64,000 bases of DNA from Dyadobacter arcticus (GTDB taxonomy: Bacteria > Bacteroidota > Bacteroidia > Cytophagales > Spirosomataceae): contig NZ_JAASQJ010000003.1 of NCBI RefSeq assembly GCF_011762185.1, positions 248,001 to 312,000 on the forward strand, read 5' to 3'. Of the stretch, positions 9,452 to 18,853 are shown piece by piece. Positions within the stretch are counted from its first letter, which is position 1; the number at the start of each line of letters is the position of its first letter. Below the pieces are notes generated by a model. It did not search any database and was not told the DNA's origin. It saw only the letters and a list, made by a program, of their open reading frames with translations. A program made the translations under genes and the position numbers.

Positions 9452-9543
9452 TGTGGTATAAAAACCAAAAAATGGAATGGGTATGGCTGGTCATTTCAGT
9501 ACTGGCCATACTGGTTGCCATCATCGGGATTTTGATGATGTAA
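9451..9543 (+). CDS. 30-residue single-span membrane microprotein, copy 2
   Basis: As at 6937, the ATG at 9451 overlaps the stop of the T9SS gene (TAATG). The first 17 codons encode the same residues as copy 1. Silent differences are seen at Ser16, Val17, Leu21 and Ile24; Val25 is Ile. The frame ends at TAA (TGA in copy 1). A single hydrophobic span with a Met-Met end is predicted. Function unknown; position and conservation are the only clues. Confidence 0.6.
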   Translation: MWYKNQKMEWVWLVISVLAILVAIIGILMM

Positions 9544-9557
9544 CTTATTAAAAGGCA

Positions 9558-9587
9558 TTGTCGATCGGCTAATATGCCCTATTTTTA
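9558..9587 (+). promoter_or_regulatory. Probable promoter of the response-regulator gene
   Basis: TTG at 9558-9560, a 19-bp spacer, then TATTTTTA at 9580-9587, a 7/8 match to the Bacteroidota TAnnTTTG box, 17 bp before the start codon. Sequence match only. Confidence 0.4.
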
Positions 9588-9604
9588 GAGAACGACACTC
9601 CTTT

Positions 9605-10219
9605 ATGAATAAATTGCTTATCGTTGACGATCACCGGATTTTTACCGACGGCATCCGCTTTTTAATCGAACATACTACCGACCTGAAGGTAGCAGGTGTA
9701 CTGCATTCCGGAAAGGAAGTTCTCCCATTTTTAGGAGACAACCCTGTTGATATCATTCTTCTGGACATCGATCTCCCCGATATACCTGGCTTTGAAGTAG
9801 CCAAACTGGTGAAGAAATCCCATTCAGAAATCCGGATAGTTGCCCTTTCCATGCTGGACGACATTGGCTCGATGGAACGCATGTTTCAGGTTGGCGCCAA
9901 AGGTTATTGCATTAAAAGCGACGGGCGCGAAGAAGTTTTCAGGGCGATCCGGCAAATCAGGGAAGGGGGGACTTACTGGCCAAAGTCGTATCTGAAATTT
10001 CTGGAAGGCCAGACTGATAAAATCTCCGAAATCCGCCTCACAGATCGCGAGCGCGAAATCATTGCATTGATCTGCCGGGGAAGCACCAGCAGTGCAATCG
10101 CCGAAAAACTATTCATCAGCTCCCGTACTGTGGAAACGCATCGAAAAAATATCTACCGGAAACTGAATGTGCATACGAATGTGGAGTTGGCGCAGTATGC
10201 GAGGAAGCATTTGATTTAG
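9605..10219 (+). CDS. NarL/FixJ-family response regulator
   Basis: 204 residues. An N-terminal receiver domain (1-120) has the acidic pair D8-D9, the phospho-acceptor D54 in LLDIDLPD, and the conserved Lys in YCIKSD. A LuxR-type helix-turn-helix occupies about 140-204 (LTDREREIIALICRG and SSRTVETHRKNIYRKLNV). It is a transcription regulator phosphorylated by a DesK-like kinase, very likely the one encoded 41 bp downstream. Target genes are not evident; the adjacent T9SS genes are candidates by position only. Confidence 0.92.
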   Translation: MNKLLIVDDHRIFTDGIRFLIEHTTDLKVAGVLHSGKEVLPFLGDNPVDIILLDIDLPDIPGFEVAKLVKKSHSEIRIVALSMLDDIGSMERMFQVGAKGYCIKSDGREEVFRAIRQIREGGTYWPKSYLKFLEGQTDKISEIRLTDREREIIALICRGSTSSAIAEKLFISSRTVETHRKNIYRKLNVHTNVELAQYARKHLI

Positions 10220-10260
10220 CAAACGTTATATCCAACGCTATCAATCGATTGACAGTTACG

Positions 10261-13200
10261 ATGAAAATTTACTTATGCCAGATTCTTCTATTCTTATCTC
10301 AAATCAGCGCATTAGCGCAGCCAAGAGAGAAAGCGGGGCTGTACAATCCAGGATCGAAGCAGGACTTAATCCGGTTTGAGCATTTTAATGATGAGAAAGG
10401 ACTAAAATCATCTTTATTCAAAGGCCCCATAAAGTACGATGGTTTTTTATGGATATCTGACATCAATAAGGGTTTGGTCCGCTTTGATGGCCAGGAATTC
10501 AGATACTTTGATATTGCTTTCAGGGACAAGACGGTCAATGCAAATATCTTCTCCATGTTCGTGGATTCGCGGGGCTGGTTATGGTTGGGGGCAACGCAAG
10601 ATTTATATGTATGTCAAGGAGAGCAGGTGCGCCAGCTTGCGAAAGACGGATTCGTGACACAAAAATTGATCGTCGAAAAAATTAAGATACCAGATTCAAA
10701 CCAGACAATTGTCAGCATCAAACAAGATCAATCGGGAGCCATATGGGCAGTTGGAAGCCAGGGGAAGATCTATCGATATGAGGTGAATACAAAGCGGTCA
10801 AGTACTTTTTTGCTTCCTGGATCAGATCAACTTTCTGATATGCAAGTCGACAAACACGGATTGATCTGGATTCTTGGCCAGAAAGAAATTTTTGTTTTTG
10901 ACCCAAAGACTAACAAAGTTTCAGGGTTAGGATTTTCAAAAAAAATGCAGTTCAAAGATCCGGGAAAGTTTTTGACAATAGTGCCAGAGAACGATGGAAG
11001 TTTCTGGATAGCGACGAGAGATGATGGGGTATTTCTGATAAAGCCCAGGAAAATTCCCGGTCAAATGAAATTCACATTTGACTTGCTCAAACAATTTTCA
11101 TGTCCGCATGTCCAGCATATCGCCCGGGACCGAGCTGGCAGGATATGGGCAGGCACGCTCGACGAAGGAATTTTTATATTTGATCCGTCCGCGGAAACGC
11201 TTCAACAGCTCAAAAGAAACAATAAGGATCCCGATGGTTTGGCAGAAAACCAGGTTAATAAAATCTACATAGATGACCAGGATATTGTGTGGGTAGTGCC
11301 TCAATCAGCGGGGTTGGAAAAGTATGATCCGTTGCGGTACCAATTCAGTGCACTAAATTACAACCCGAGCAATCCTGAAAAATCGCTTCCAAACAACATC
11401 ATTAACACACTTTTTGGGACAAAAGGACAACTGTTTATCGCTACACCGGACGGGGTGGTGTGTTTTTCTGCAAAAGATAAAAAGCTGGATCGGGCTGTAA
11501 CCAAGATTTTAGAGCCTTTGGGAAACGAAATTACTGCGATCAAAATCGATAGGAATGGCAACATCTGGTTTGGAGATCAACGAGGTGTGGCACAATACGA
11601 TCAACAGACGCAAAAATTGACATTTTACCCTTTTCTAAAAAAAAGGTTCCGGACTGAAGCCATGTTCGATCTTCTTCTTGTAACAACTGCTGAGAATGAA
11701 ACAGGGCCAGCTCTGCATGAGCTCTGGTCAGTGGATTGGGACGGCCTTTCAAGGTTTGATATTAACACTAAAAAATGGAAGACAGACACGCTGCCAGCGC
11801 TCAGGGATATCAGTCAGAAACCAATAACCTCTGGAATGCAGGACATTAGCGGCGATATATGGCTTGGTACTGGCACAGATGGGATTTACAAGTATGATCC
11901 GGTTCGCAAAAATGTCAGGATATGGAACCAGACATCAAGGCACTTTACTTACTTTCCCGAATTTTTGGAAATTAGGAATAGTATGTGGGTTAGCATTGCC
12001 GGTACTGGTGTTTATGAAATATCCAAAGATGATTTAAAGACTATAAGCCGCTATTCATCGGAGAAAAGAGATCTGCCGGATAAAACGATATCCAACATAT
12101 TAAAGGACAGTCAGGGATTTTTATGGCTTTCAAGTGGAGATGGACAACTTATAAAGTTTCTTCCTGGAAAGGGGATTATAAAGTCGTATAATTCCAGAGA
12201 GGCTTTTTCCAGTCAATATTACTTTAATGATGGTTTCAGCCACCCGGATGGGACCTTGTATTTTGGGGGAAACAGGGGCGTGACGTATTTCAATCCGAAG
12301 GATTTAAAGACTAATAATTTCGTTCCGCCAGTAAAAATTACAGATGTTACGGTCACGGATAGCGCCTATTCACCCCGGAACGGTGAACTTGAACTGCTGC
12401 ATAATCAGAATTTTATCACTTTTCAATTCACTGCCCTGAATTTTTCTTACAGCGATAAAAACCAATATCAATATAAGATGGATGGCATAGATGAGAGATG
12501 GATCCACGCAGGCTCCAAACGCGAAGCCAACTACACCAACCTCCCGCCGGGCGAATACACATTCAGGGTGATCGGCAGTAATAATGATGGCATCTGGAAC
12601 AAAAAAGGCGCTTCCATAAAAATCACGATCCTGCCACCCTGGTGGGGAACATGGTGGTTCAGGACATTATTGATCCTGCTTTTCGCAGGCGGAATTTTCG
12701 GCTTGTTCAGATATCGTTTATCACAACAGCTAAGCAGGCGCGAGGCGGAGATCAGGGCATCATTAATGGCGCAGGAAGCGGAGCGTCAGCGATTTTCGCG
12801 TGAGTTGCATGATGGGATCGGGGCTAATCTTTCTCTCCTTAAAATGTATTTATCATCATTCGGGGAAGCAGACATTCCGATGGCAGAACTCAAAGAACGC
12901 GCTGAAAAACTTCTGGCAGGTTCTGTCGATGAAATAAGAAGATTGATTCACGACATGCACCCGCGGAACCTGAAAGAAATGGGTTTAGTGAATGCGGTCG
13001 AGGATATGGTCGGCCTGGTCAATATGGGTGATGGAGTGAAAGTGATTTTTAATTCCATGAATGTCCCCGAACATTTACCTGAGCAGGTAGAGATCAATCT
13101 TTTCCGTATCGTGCAGGAGCTTTTGCAGAATGCAATGAAACATTCGCGGGCAGAGAATGCGTGGCTATATCTGGATGATTATGAGGAAGTTAGACTGATA

Positions 13201-13365
13201 TTGCGTTACCGGGATAACGGAGCTGGTTTTGAACCATCTGCAAAAGTTTCCGGAAATGGATTGCTCAACATTCAAAACCGGGTCACACTGCTGAAAGGGG
13301 AGATCCGTATCGATTCGGAGAAGGGGAAGGGTACTGGAATTGAGATAAGTGTTCCAGTACTTTAA
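10261..13365 (+). CDS. Sensor histidine kinase with two-component-propeller periplasmic sensor
   Basis: I chose the ATG at 10261 because it starts directly with a signal peptide (MKIYLCQILLFLSQISALAQ); a TTG 12 bp upstream is in frame. The 1034-residue protein has a large periplasmic region of repeated reg_prop blades (patterns such as GWLWLGA, GNIWFGDQ, GDIWLGTGTDGI), a Y_Y_Y domain (YQYKMDGIDERWIHAG ... PPGEYTFRVIGSN), one membrane span (about 795-820), a HisKA_3 dimerisation box with the phospho-His in RELHDGIGANLS (about 850), and an HATPase_c domain (LLQNAMKHS; DNGAGFEP; GNGLLNIQNR). This is the sensor layout of hybrid two-component systems but without the fused receiver and AraC domain; the partner regulator is encoded just upstream. 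Confidence 0.92.
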   Translation: MKIYLCQILLFLSQISALAQPREKAGLYNPGSKQDLIRFEHFNDEKGLKSSLFKGPIKYDGFLWISDINKGLVRFDGQEFRYFDIAFRDKTVNANIFSMFVDSRGWLWLGATQDLYVCQGEQVRQLAKDGFVTQKLIVEKIKIPDSNQTIVSIKQDQSGAIWAVGSQGKIYRYEVNTKRSSTFLLPGSDQLSDMQVDKHGLIWILGQKEIFVFDPKTNKVSGLGFSKKMQFKDPGKFLTIVPENDGSFWIATRDDGVFLIKPRKIPGQMKFTFDLLKQFSCPHVQHIARDRAGRIWAGTLDEGIFIFDPSAETLQQLKRNNKDPDGLAENQVNKIYIDDQDIVWVVPQSAGLEKYDPLRYQFSALNYNPSNPEKSLPNNIINTLFGTKGQLFIATPDGVVCFSAKDKKLDRAVTKILEPLGNEITAIKIDRNGNIWFGDQRGVAQYDQQTQKLTFYPFLKKRFRTEAMFDLLLVTTAENETGPALHELWSVDWDGLSRFDINTKKWKTDTLPALRDISQKPITSGMQDISGDIWLGTGTDGIYKYDPVRKNVRIWNQTSRHFTYFPEFLEIRNSMWVSIAGTGVYEISKDDLKTISRYSSEKRDLPDKTISNILKDSQGFLWLSSGDGQLIKFLPGKGIIKSYNSREAFSSQYYFNDGFSHPDGTLYFGGNRGVTYFNPKDLKTNNFVPPVKITDVTVTDSAYSPRNGELELLHNQNFITFQFTALNFSYSDKNQYQYKMDGIDERWIHAGSKREANYTNLPPGEYTFRVIGSNNDGIWNKKGASIKITILPPWWGTWWFRTLLILLFAGGIFGLFRYRLSQQLSRREAEIRASLMAQEAERQRFSRELHDGIGANLSLLKMYLSSFGEADIPMAELKERAEKLLAGSVDEIRRLIHDMHPRNLKEMGLVNAVEDMVGLVNMGDGVKVIFNSMNVPEHLPEQVEINLFRIVQELLQNAMKHSRAENAWLYLDDYEEVRLILRYRDNGAGFEPSAKVSGNGLLNIQNRVTLLKGEIRIDSEKGKGTGIEISVPVL

Positions 13366-13407
13366 TCGGATCTTCAGCTGCATTTGTTTGTATTTAATAC
13401 CTATCAA

Positions 13408-13476
13408 TCAATCCCGTCTTTCAATCCAGCAGCCGTTGAACAGGAATGCAATAGCAATTAAGAGTAGTTTTTTCAT
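13408..13476 (-). CDS. Possible 22-residue lipoprotein-like peptide
   Basis: The minus frame from ATG 13476 reads MKKLLLIAIAFLFNGCW then ERRD-type residues and a stop: a textbook lipoprotein signal with lipobox FNGC and only a few residues after the Cys. It may be a tiny lipoprotein or a decayed gene. Nothing else gene-like is seen in the 13366-13619 gap. Low confidence because of length. Confidence 0.25.
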   Translation of the reverse strand: MKKLLLIAIAFLFNGCWIERRD

Positions 13477-13619
13477 GGCTGGTTACTTAAGTAAATCTCA
13501 GTAAACTTCAATAAAAATCCCTGGCGGGTGACATCTACTATGCGCGAAAAAATGATGTTTCCTGCAACGGGGCGGAGTAAAAGTGAGTAAGGACTTTTGA
13601 AAAACACAATGAAGCGGTT

Positions 13620-15980
13620 ATGCTGAAAAACTATCTGAAAATTGGCTGGCGGAATATCAGGGCTGGCGGTTTTTATTCAATCCTGAACATTGGCGGCCTG
13701 TCGATTGTGCTGGCTGTGACCGTGCTGCTTTTGTGGTGGGTGAAAGACGAGCTTACTTTTGACAATTTTCACACAGACGCGGACAGGATTTATCGGATCA
13801 ATTCTCATTTCGGTGCGGGTGCAGATGAAAATACATTTGAGTACGCGCCGTCCCCGCTTGCCATTGCAGCCGTCAAGTCGGTTCCGGGCGTGGAAAGTGC
13901 GGTACGTGTTGAAAATTATCCGTTTCGCACCTTTCGTGTTAATGGAAAAATATTTACAGAAAAAGCAAACCTGGGACAAATTGATGAGCATTTTCTAAAT
14001 CTTTTCAATGGATTCAAAATCCTATACGGAAATCCTGCAAAACCATTTCCATCCCCCAATTCAGTGATCTTGACGGCTGATCTGGCCATGAAATATTTTG
14101 GCGCCACCAATGCCATTGGTAAGACATTCACTACGATAGAAAATAACAGGACATTCACTGTCGCCGCAGTAATGGCCAACATTCCAGACAATTCGTCGAT
14201 CAATCATCAAATGCTGTTTCCTATGAGCGTCAGGAAAGAGGCGTATATAGCAGACGGTTCATGGAGGACGATGGATGAAAACTGGGATGATTATGGTTTT
14301 GAGATCTTTGTTAAACTGAGTCCGGGGGTGAATGTTAAAACCGTAAATGCACAGTTTACAGCAATCAAAAATGCAGTCCGGAAAAAGAGCGAGGATAGTG
14401 GGGATTACCGCCTGCAATCACTCACTGAGATACATTTGTACGCGCCGGACGGGAAAAATTCGGGTGCAGTCCAGGTCAGAATGTTGGGTGTGATCGGGTT
14501 GCTGCTGCTGAGCATTGGATGCATTAATTACGTCAACCTCACCACTGCCCGAGCGACCAGGCGGGCGCGGGAGGTGGGTGTGCGAAAGGTCGTAGGTGCG
14601 GGGTCGATGCAGCTGGCAGGCCAGTTGCTGACCGAATCATTGATGACATTGAGCATTTCGTTGGTTCTGGCGATTCTATTGATCAAAGGAATGTCGCCAC
14701 TTTACGGCAGCATTACCGGAAAGGCCGGGCAGTTTACATTGCTGGGAATTCAGGGATGGCAGTTTTTGACCGGCACGCTGCTGTTCACTTTTGTCATGGC
14801 AGGGATTTATCCTGCAATGCTCGTCGCGCGGTTTCGCCCGATCCAGGCATTGCAGGGACGTTCTTCAGGTGTGGGCGACGCAGGTTTGCGGAAAGGATTG
14901 GTTGTTTTACAATTTGCGCTGGCTACCATTCTGATCAGTGGCACATTCGTGATTAACAGGCAGCTTCGCTACATCCGGGAACGCGATTCGGGGTTAAGCC
15001 GCGAACATGTATTCATATTTAATGGGAAAGATTTTTCACAACAATTTAAAAGGGAGTTGGCGGGCGAATCCGATGTGATCAGCGTGAGTACTTCCAGCGA
15101 TTCTCCGGTTAATGTCTTCAATGCAACGGGCGGTGTTGATTGGGATGGTAAGGAAGCCAATCGAATGCTGATCATGGCCCAAATCAGTGTCGATCCTTCA
15201 TTTATCCCCAATTTTGATATCAAACTGGCAGCAGGCAGAAACTTTGATGGAAATGCTGCCGACTCGACACACTTTATCTTGAATGAAACTGCTGTTAAGC
15301 AGGCCGGTATCCGAAATCCGATTGGTAAGCGGTTCAAAAGACATGGAACGGAAGGCACCATTATTGGAGTAGTAAAAGATTTTAACATTACCAGCATTCA
15401 TGAGCCCATTCGTCCGCTGGTGGTATTCAATTCACCGGAAAGCAATAAGCTGGTGAGCGTTCGCACGACCGGAAAATCAGCTAAAAATGCTTTGTTGGCG
15501 GCAGAAAAATTATGGAAAAAGTATTCGCCTGAATACCCGTTTGAATTCAGTTTTCTGGAAGAAGATTACGATCGGTTTTATAAAAGCGAGCAGAAAACGG
15601 CCCAATTGCTCAATTTCTTCGCAGGGATTGCCATTGTCATTTCCTGTCTGGGATTACTGGGGCTTGTATCGTTTACGGCCGAGCAGCGAACGAAGGAAAT
15701 TGGCATCAGAAAAGTGCTTGGCGCAACGGTACTCAGCATTACCTCATTGCTATCGCGCGATTTTATGAAATTGGTCGTCATTTCCATATTAATCGCGTCG
15801 CCTATCGCCTGGTTTGCACTGAATAAATGGCTGGAAAATTTTGCTTATAAAATTGAAATCAAATGGTGGATGTTTGCCGGCGCTGGTTTGCTAGCGGTCA
15901 TAACGGCATTGTTGACGATCAGTTTTCAGAGTTTAAAAGCAGCATCGGCCAATCCTGTCAAAAGTTTGCGGAGCCAATAA
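13620..15980 (+). CDS. ABC transporter permease, MacB/FtsX type
   Basis: 786 residues with two FtsX permease halves. It begins MLKNYLKIGWRNIRAGG followed by a membrane span (ILNIGGLSIVLAVTVLLLW), then a periplasmic MacB-like core, three spans with the conserved LTTARATRRAREVGVRKVVG segment (about 305-325), a second periplasmic core, and the closing spans with QRTKEIGIRKVLGA. Such permeases normally pair with an ATPase of the LolD/MacB type, and none is adjacent. In Cytophagales solo permeases of this kind are numerous. Likely exports or extracts a lipid, peptide or lipoprotein; substrate unknown. Confidence 0.88.
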   Translation: MLKNYLKIGWRNIRAGGFYSILNIGGLSIVLAVTVLLLWWVKDELTFDNFHTDADRIYRINSHFGAGADENTFEYAPSPLAIAAVKSVPGVESAVRVENYPFRTFRVNGKIFTEKANLGQIDEHFLNLFNGFKILYGNPAKPFPSPNSVILTADLAMKYFGATNAIGKTFTTIENNRTFTVAAVMANIPDNSSINHQMLFPMSVRKEAYIADGSWRTMDENWDDYGFEIFVKLSPGVNVKTVNAQFTAIKNAVRKKSEDSGDYRLQSLTEIHLYAPDGKNSGAVQVRMLGVIGLLLLSIGCINYVNLTTARATRRAREVGVRKVVGAGSMQLAGQLLTESLMTLSISLVLAILLIKGMSPLYGSITGKAGQFTLLGIQGWQFLTGTLLFTFVMAGIYPAMLVARFRPIQALQGRSSGVGDAGLRKGLVVLQFALATILISGTFVINRQLRYIRERDSGLSREHVFIFNGKDFSQQFKRELAGESDVISVSTSSDSPVNVFNATGGVDWDGKEANRMLIMAQISVDPSFIPNFDIKLAAGRNFDGNAADSTHFILNETAVKQAGIRNPIGKRFKRHGTEGTIIGVVKDFNITSIHEPIRPLVVFNSPESNKLVSVRTTGKSAKNALLAAEKLWKKYSPEYPFEFSFLEEDYDRFYKSEQKTAQLLNFFAGIAIVISCLGLLGLVSFTAEQRTKEIGIRKVLGATVLSITSLLSRDFMKLVVISILIASPIAWFALNKWLENFAYKIEIKWWMFAGAGLLAVITALLTISFQSLKAASANPVKSLRSQ

Positions 15981-16215
15981 ATGGCAATTTCATTCAACGT
16001 GTCGCCGCCAGGTCCCCAGGTCATTCCTTTCAGGGTATCAATTTTGAGGTCTTGAATGGAACCTTTTAGAATAACTTTCGCGTCATGTTCCTTTTAGGGA
16101 TCTCACCAAAATCTGGATTTGTAGCGATCTGAAATGGTTTGGAACGGTTTTAGAATGTCCAAATCAGCTGTAATCAAAAAAAGGACTATACCGGTCATTA
16201 TGAAATTTAATATTA

Positions 16216-16692
16216 ATGGAAAACTATAATCATGTACTGATACACGCCGCGCGCGTGGGCAATACGGAGGTCATTCAGGAATTACTAATTCAGGGAACAG
16301 ATGTGAATGCGCAGGACGAAAAGGGTTACACGCCACTGATCATTGCCTGTTACAATAATAAGATTGAAGCTGCAAAGCTACTTTTAGAAAACGGGGCCGA
16401 CGTAAATGCTTTCGATTTTGGTGGCAATACCGCGTTAATGGGCGCCAGCTTCAAAGGCTATCCCGAAATCGCTGAATTACTGATTGGCAATGGAGCAGAC
16501 CTCGATATGCAGCACGGAAACGGAGGCACGGCGTTGATGTTTGCCGCTATGTTTGGACGAAATGAAATGGTTAAACTTTTGCTAAGTCACGGCGCATCGC
16601 CTGACCTGCTGGATGCAAGAGGTTTATCGGTATTGGATCTGGCCAGGCAGCAGGGAAATGAAGAAGCAGTAGAATTGCTGGTGAGTCCCTAA
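16216..16692 (+). CDS. Ankyrin-repeat protein
   Basis: 158 residues, no signal peptide, made almost wholly of four to five ankyrin repeats (for example GYTPLIIACYNNKIEAAKLL, NTALMGASFKGYPEIAELL, GTALMFAAMFGRNEMVKLLL). It is a protein-interaction module acting in the cytoplasm. It lies 17 bp ahead of an AraC-type regulator and is probably cotranscribed with it and possibly the reductase beyond, which suggests it partners one of them. The gap before it (15981-16215) holds no clear gene. Confidence 0.85.
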   Translation: MENYNHVLIHAARVGNTEVIQELLIQGTDVNAQDEKGYTPLIIACYNNKIEAAKLLLENGADVNAFDFGGNTALMGASFKGYPEIAELLIGNGADLDMQHGNGGTALMFAAMFGRNEMVKLLLSHGASPDLLDARGLSVLDLARQQGNEEAVELLVSP

Positions 16693-16709
16693 ATCGCAAG
16701 TTTATCATC

Positions 16710-17693
16710 ATGACATTTGAATTTACAACAAAACCGGGTTTCAATTTTCTGACCAGCTTTTCAGAGCAATTCGGCGTGCCGGTAACAGGCGATAGGCTGG
16801 ACATTCCAGAGGAAATGGGCTCCGGAAGCATCAGGAAAGTAGATATCAATGAGCATTTCAAGCTGCTGATCCATCATTATACCTTCAAAGAGGAATTTGT
16901 ACTGCGAAGAAAAGCCCCGGAAGAAATTACCGACCTCATCACAATCATTTTTTACAGCTCGACACTCCCCAACAATCAATTATCCAATCGCGAGAAGAGT
17001 TTTACCTGTACAAAAATCAATAGCTCTTCGATCGAAGTTTCATCCAACGACCTGAATTCAGAGATCAGATTTCCGGCTGACCGGGAAATACATTTTACGG
17101 TTGTGGGCATCAAAGCTGCATTGCTGGCCGAATTGCTCAGTCTCGACGAACCGAGCCAACTAATCCGGACCGTTACGAATGGCAGCAGCACCTTTCTGTA
17201 CCATGTCGCGATGTCGCAGGATTTTGAGAAAACGCTCCGGGTCATTGCAGATAACGACAAAATGAGCGCGCTTAAAAAAATGTTTTATAAAGTCAAGGTG
17301 CAGGAGTTGTTCTATATGTTATTCGATAAATTGCTGAAACGCGACTACAAAACAGAATGCAGTCTTAATAACCTGGATGTTAGCAGATTAATGGTTGTCC
17401 GCGATTTTTTACTGGCAAATTTGAGCGAGCCGCCGCATCTGAGGGATATGGCAAAACTTGCACACATGAGTGAAACTAAGTTAAAAATGCTTTTCCGCCA
17501 GGTATTTGGAGACAGCATTTACAATTATTATCAAACTGCCCGCATGAACGAAGCCGCAACCATGCTCAAACACTCAAGGGTGCCTGTCTCTGAGGTTGGG
17601 TATCAGCTTGGCTTCTCAAATCTCAGTCATTTCAGCAGGTTGTTTGCTAAGCATCACGGACAAACGCCCAAGAAGTTTCAATCTGTCGGATAA
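16710..17693 (+). CDS. AraC-family transcription regulator
   Basis: 327 residues. The C-terminal about 100 residues contain the two helix-turn-helix motifs of the AraC family (LRDMAKLAHMSETKLKMLFR and VSEVGYQLGFSNLSHFSRLF, ending HHGQTPKKFQ). The N-terminal about 220 residues are a family-typical but unassigned sensor region. It sits between the ankyrin gene (17 bp) and the old-yellow-enzyme gene (81 bp), so it probably controls the latter, possibly in answer to an electrophile; that is inference from position. Confidence 0.88.
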   Translation: MTFEFTTKPGFNFLTSFSEQFGVPVTGDRLDIPEEMGSGSIRKVDINEHFKLLIHHYTFKEEFVLRRKAPEEITDLITIIFYSSTLPNNQLSNREKSFTCTKINSSSIEVSSNDLNSEIRFPADREIHFTVVGIKAALLAELLSLDEPSQLIRTVTNGSSTFLYHVAMSQDFEKTLRVIADNDKMSALKKMFYKVKVQELFYMLFDKLLKRDYKTECSLNNLDVSRLMVVRDFLLANLSEPPHLRDMAKLAHMSETKLKMLFRQVFGDSIYNYYQTARMNEAATMLKHSRVPVSEVGYQLGFSNLSHFSRLFAKHHGQTPKKFQSVG

Positions 17694-17720
17694 GACTATT
17701 TTTGCGCCATTTAAGGTTAT

Positions 17721-17748
17721 TTTGTTCAAATAGTGATCTCTAATTTTG
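17721..17748 (+). promoter_or_regulatory. Probable promoter of the alkene reductase gene
   Basis: TTTG at 17721-17724 and a perfect TAnnTTTG box, TAATTTTG, at 17741-17748, 26 bp before the start at 17775. The 16-bp spacer is a little shorter than usual. Confidence 0.5.
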
Positions 17749-17774
17749 CTATATCATTTAAATAGCAAGGTGAG

Positions 17775-18851
17775 ATGAGCAAGATATTGAGCGAATACAA
17801 ACAGGATAATTTCCAATTAAAAAACCACATTGTCATGGCACCGATGACCCGATCGAGGGCAATCGGCAATGTTCCTAATGATCTGATGGCCAAGTATTAT
17901 GGGCAACGAACAGGAGCTGGTTTGATCATCACTGAGGGTACTTCTCCGGCACCGGACGGTTTAGGATACTCACGCATTCCAGGCATTTTCAATGCTGAGC
18001 AAACCGAAGGATGGAAGAAGGTAACTTCGGCAGTGCATGCGGGTGACAGCAAGATTTTCATCCAGCTTATGCATACAGGCCGGATCGCACATACCGACAA
18101 CCTGCCGGAAGGGGCAAGGGTCGTGGGCGTTTCGGATGTGCGTGCAGCAGGTAAAATGTGGACTGATCAGGAGGGTATGGTTGATAATTCCCAACCTGAG
18201 GCGTTGACAGAATCAGGGGTTCAGGAGGTAATTGCAGGTTTTGTGAAAGCCGCGCAAAATGCAGTTGAAGCTGGCTTTGATGGCATTGAGTTGCATAACG
18301 CCAATGGGTATCTCTTGGAGCAATTCCTGAATCCGCATATCAATAACCGTACAGACCAATATGGTGGCTCGATTGAAAACCGATCGAAAGCTACATTAGA
18401 GATTGCTGAAAAAATAGCCGCGGCGATAGGTAAGGACAAAGTTGGTATCCGCTTTTCTCCGTATTCAACTGTCAGCGATCAGACTGCCTACGACGTAAAC
18501 GAGGTACACGAAACTTACAGCTATCTCGCCAAGAAGTTGAATGAGATCGGCATTGCCTACATTCATATCAGCCTGAATGCAGAAACAAAGCGGGAAACGC
18601 TTGAAGCCATACGTCAAAATTTTACAGGAACCATCATCCTGTGTAATGACCTGACTCCCGAATCGGCGGAAACATTATTGGGCGAAGGTGTTGCGGACCT
18701 GGTGGCCTTTGGAAGACCCTTTCTGGCAAATCCAGATTTTGTAAAAAGAATCGAACTGGGCGCAGAACTGAATGAAATGGACCCAAATACGTTTTTCTCG
18801 GCTGGTGAAGAAGGTTATATCGATTACCCAACTTTGGAGGTACTTGCTTAA
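17775..18851 (+). CDS. Old yellow enzyme family alkene reductase (NemA-like)
   Basis: 358 residues, an FMN-dependent TIM barrel that reduces activated C=C bonds (enones, maleimides) or nitro compounds with NAD(P)H. Signatures: MAPMTRSRA near the N-terminus; ELHNANGYLLEQFLNPHINN with the substrate-binding pair H174/N177; RTDQYGGSIENR; and the phosphate-binding end DLVAFGRPFLANPDFV. The H/N pair matches yeast OYE1 rather than the H/H pair of PETN reductase. Follows an AraC regulator; ends at a strong bidirectional terminator. Confidence 0.92.
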   Translation: MSKILSEYKQDNFQLKNHIVMAPMTRSRAIGNVPNDLMAKYYGQRTGAGLIITEGTSPAPDGLGYSRIPGIFNAEQTEGWKKVTSAVHAGDSKIFIQLMHTGRIAHTDNLPEGARVVGVSDVRAAGKMWTDQEGMVDNSQPEALTESGVQEVIAGFVKAAQNAVEAGFDGIELHNANGYLLEQFLNPHINNRTDQYGGSIENRSKATLEIAEKIAAAIGKDKVGIRFSPYSTVSDQTAYDVNEVHETYSYLAKKLNEIGIAYIHISLNAETKRETLEAIRQNFTGTIILCNDLTPESAETLLGEGVADLVAFGRPFLANPDFVKRIELGAELNEMDPNTFFSAGEEGYIDYPTLEVLA

Positions 18852-18853
18852 AC

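Noticed and set aside
15965-16072. Minus-strand stretch reading ...KGSIQDLKIDTLKGMTWG...
   Set aside because: Looked like a gene remnant between the permease and ankyrin genes, but it has no start, stops on both sides and no clear family.
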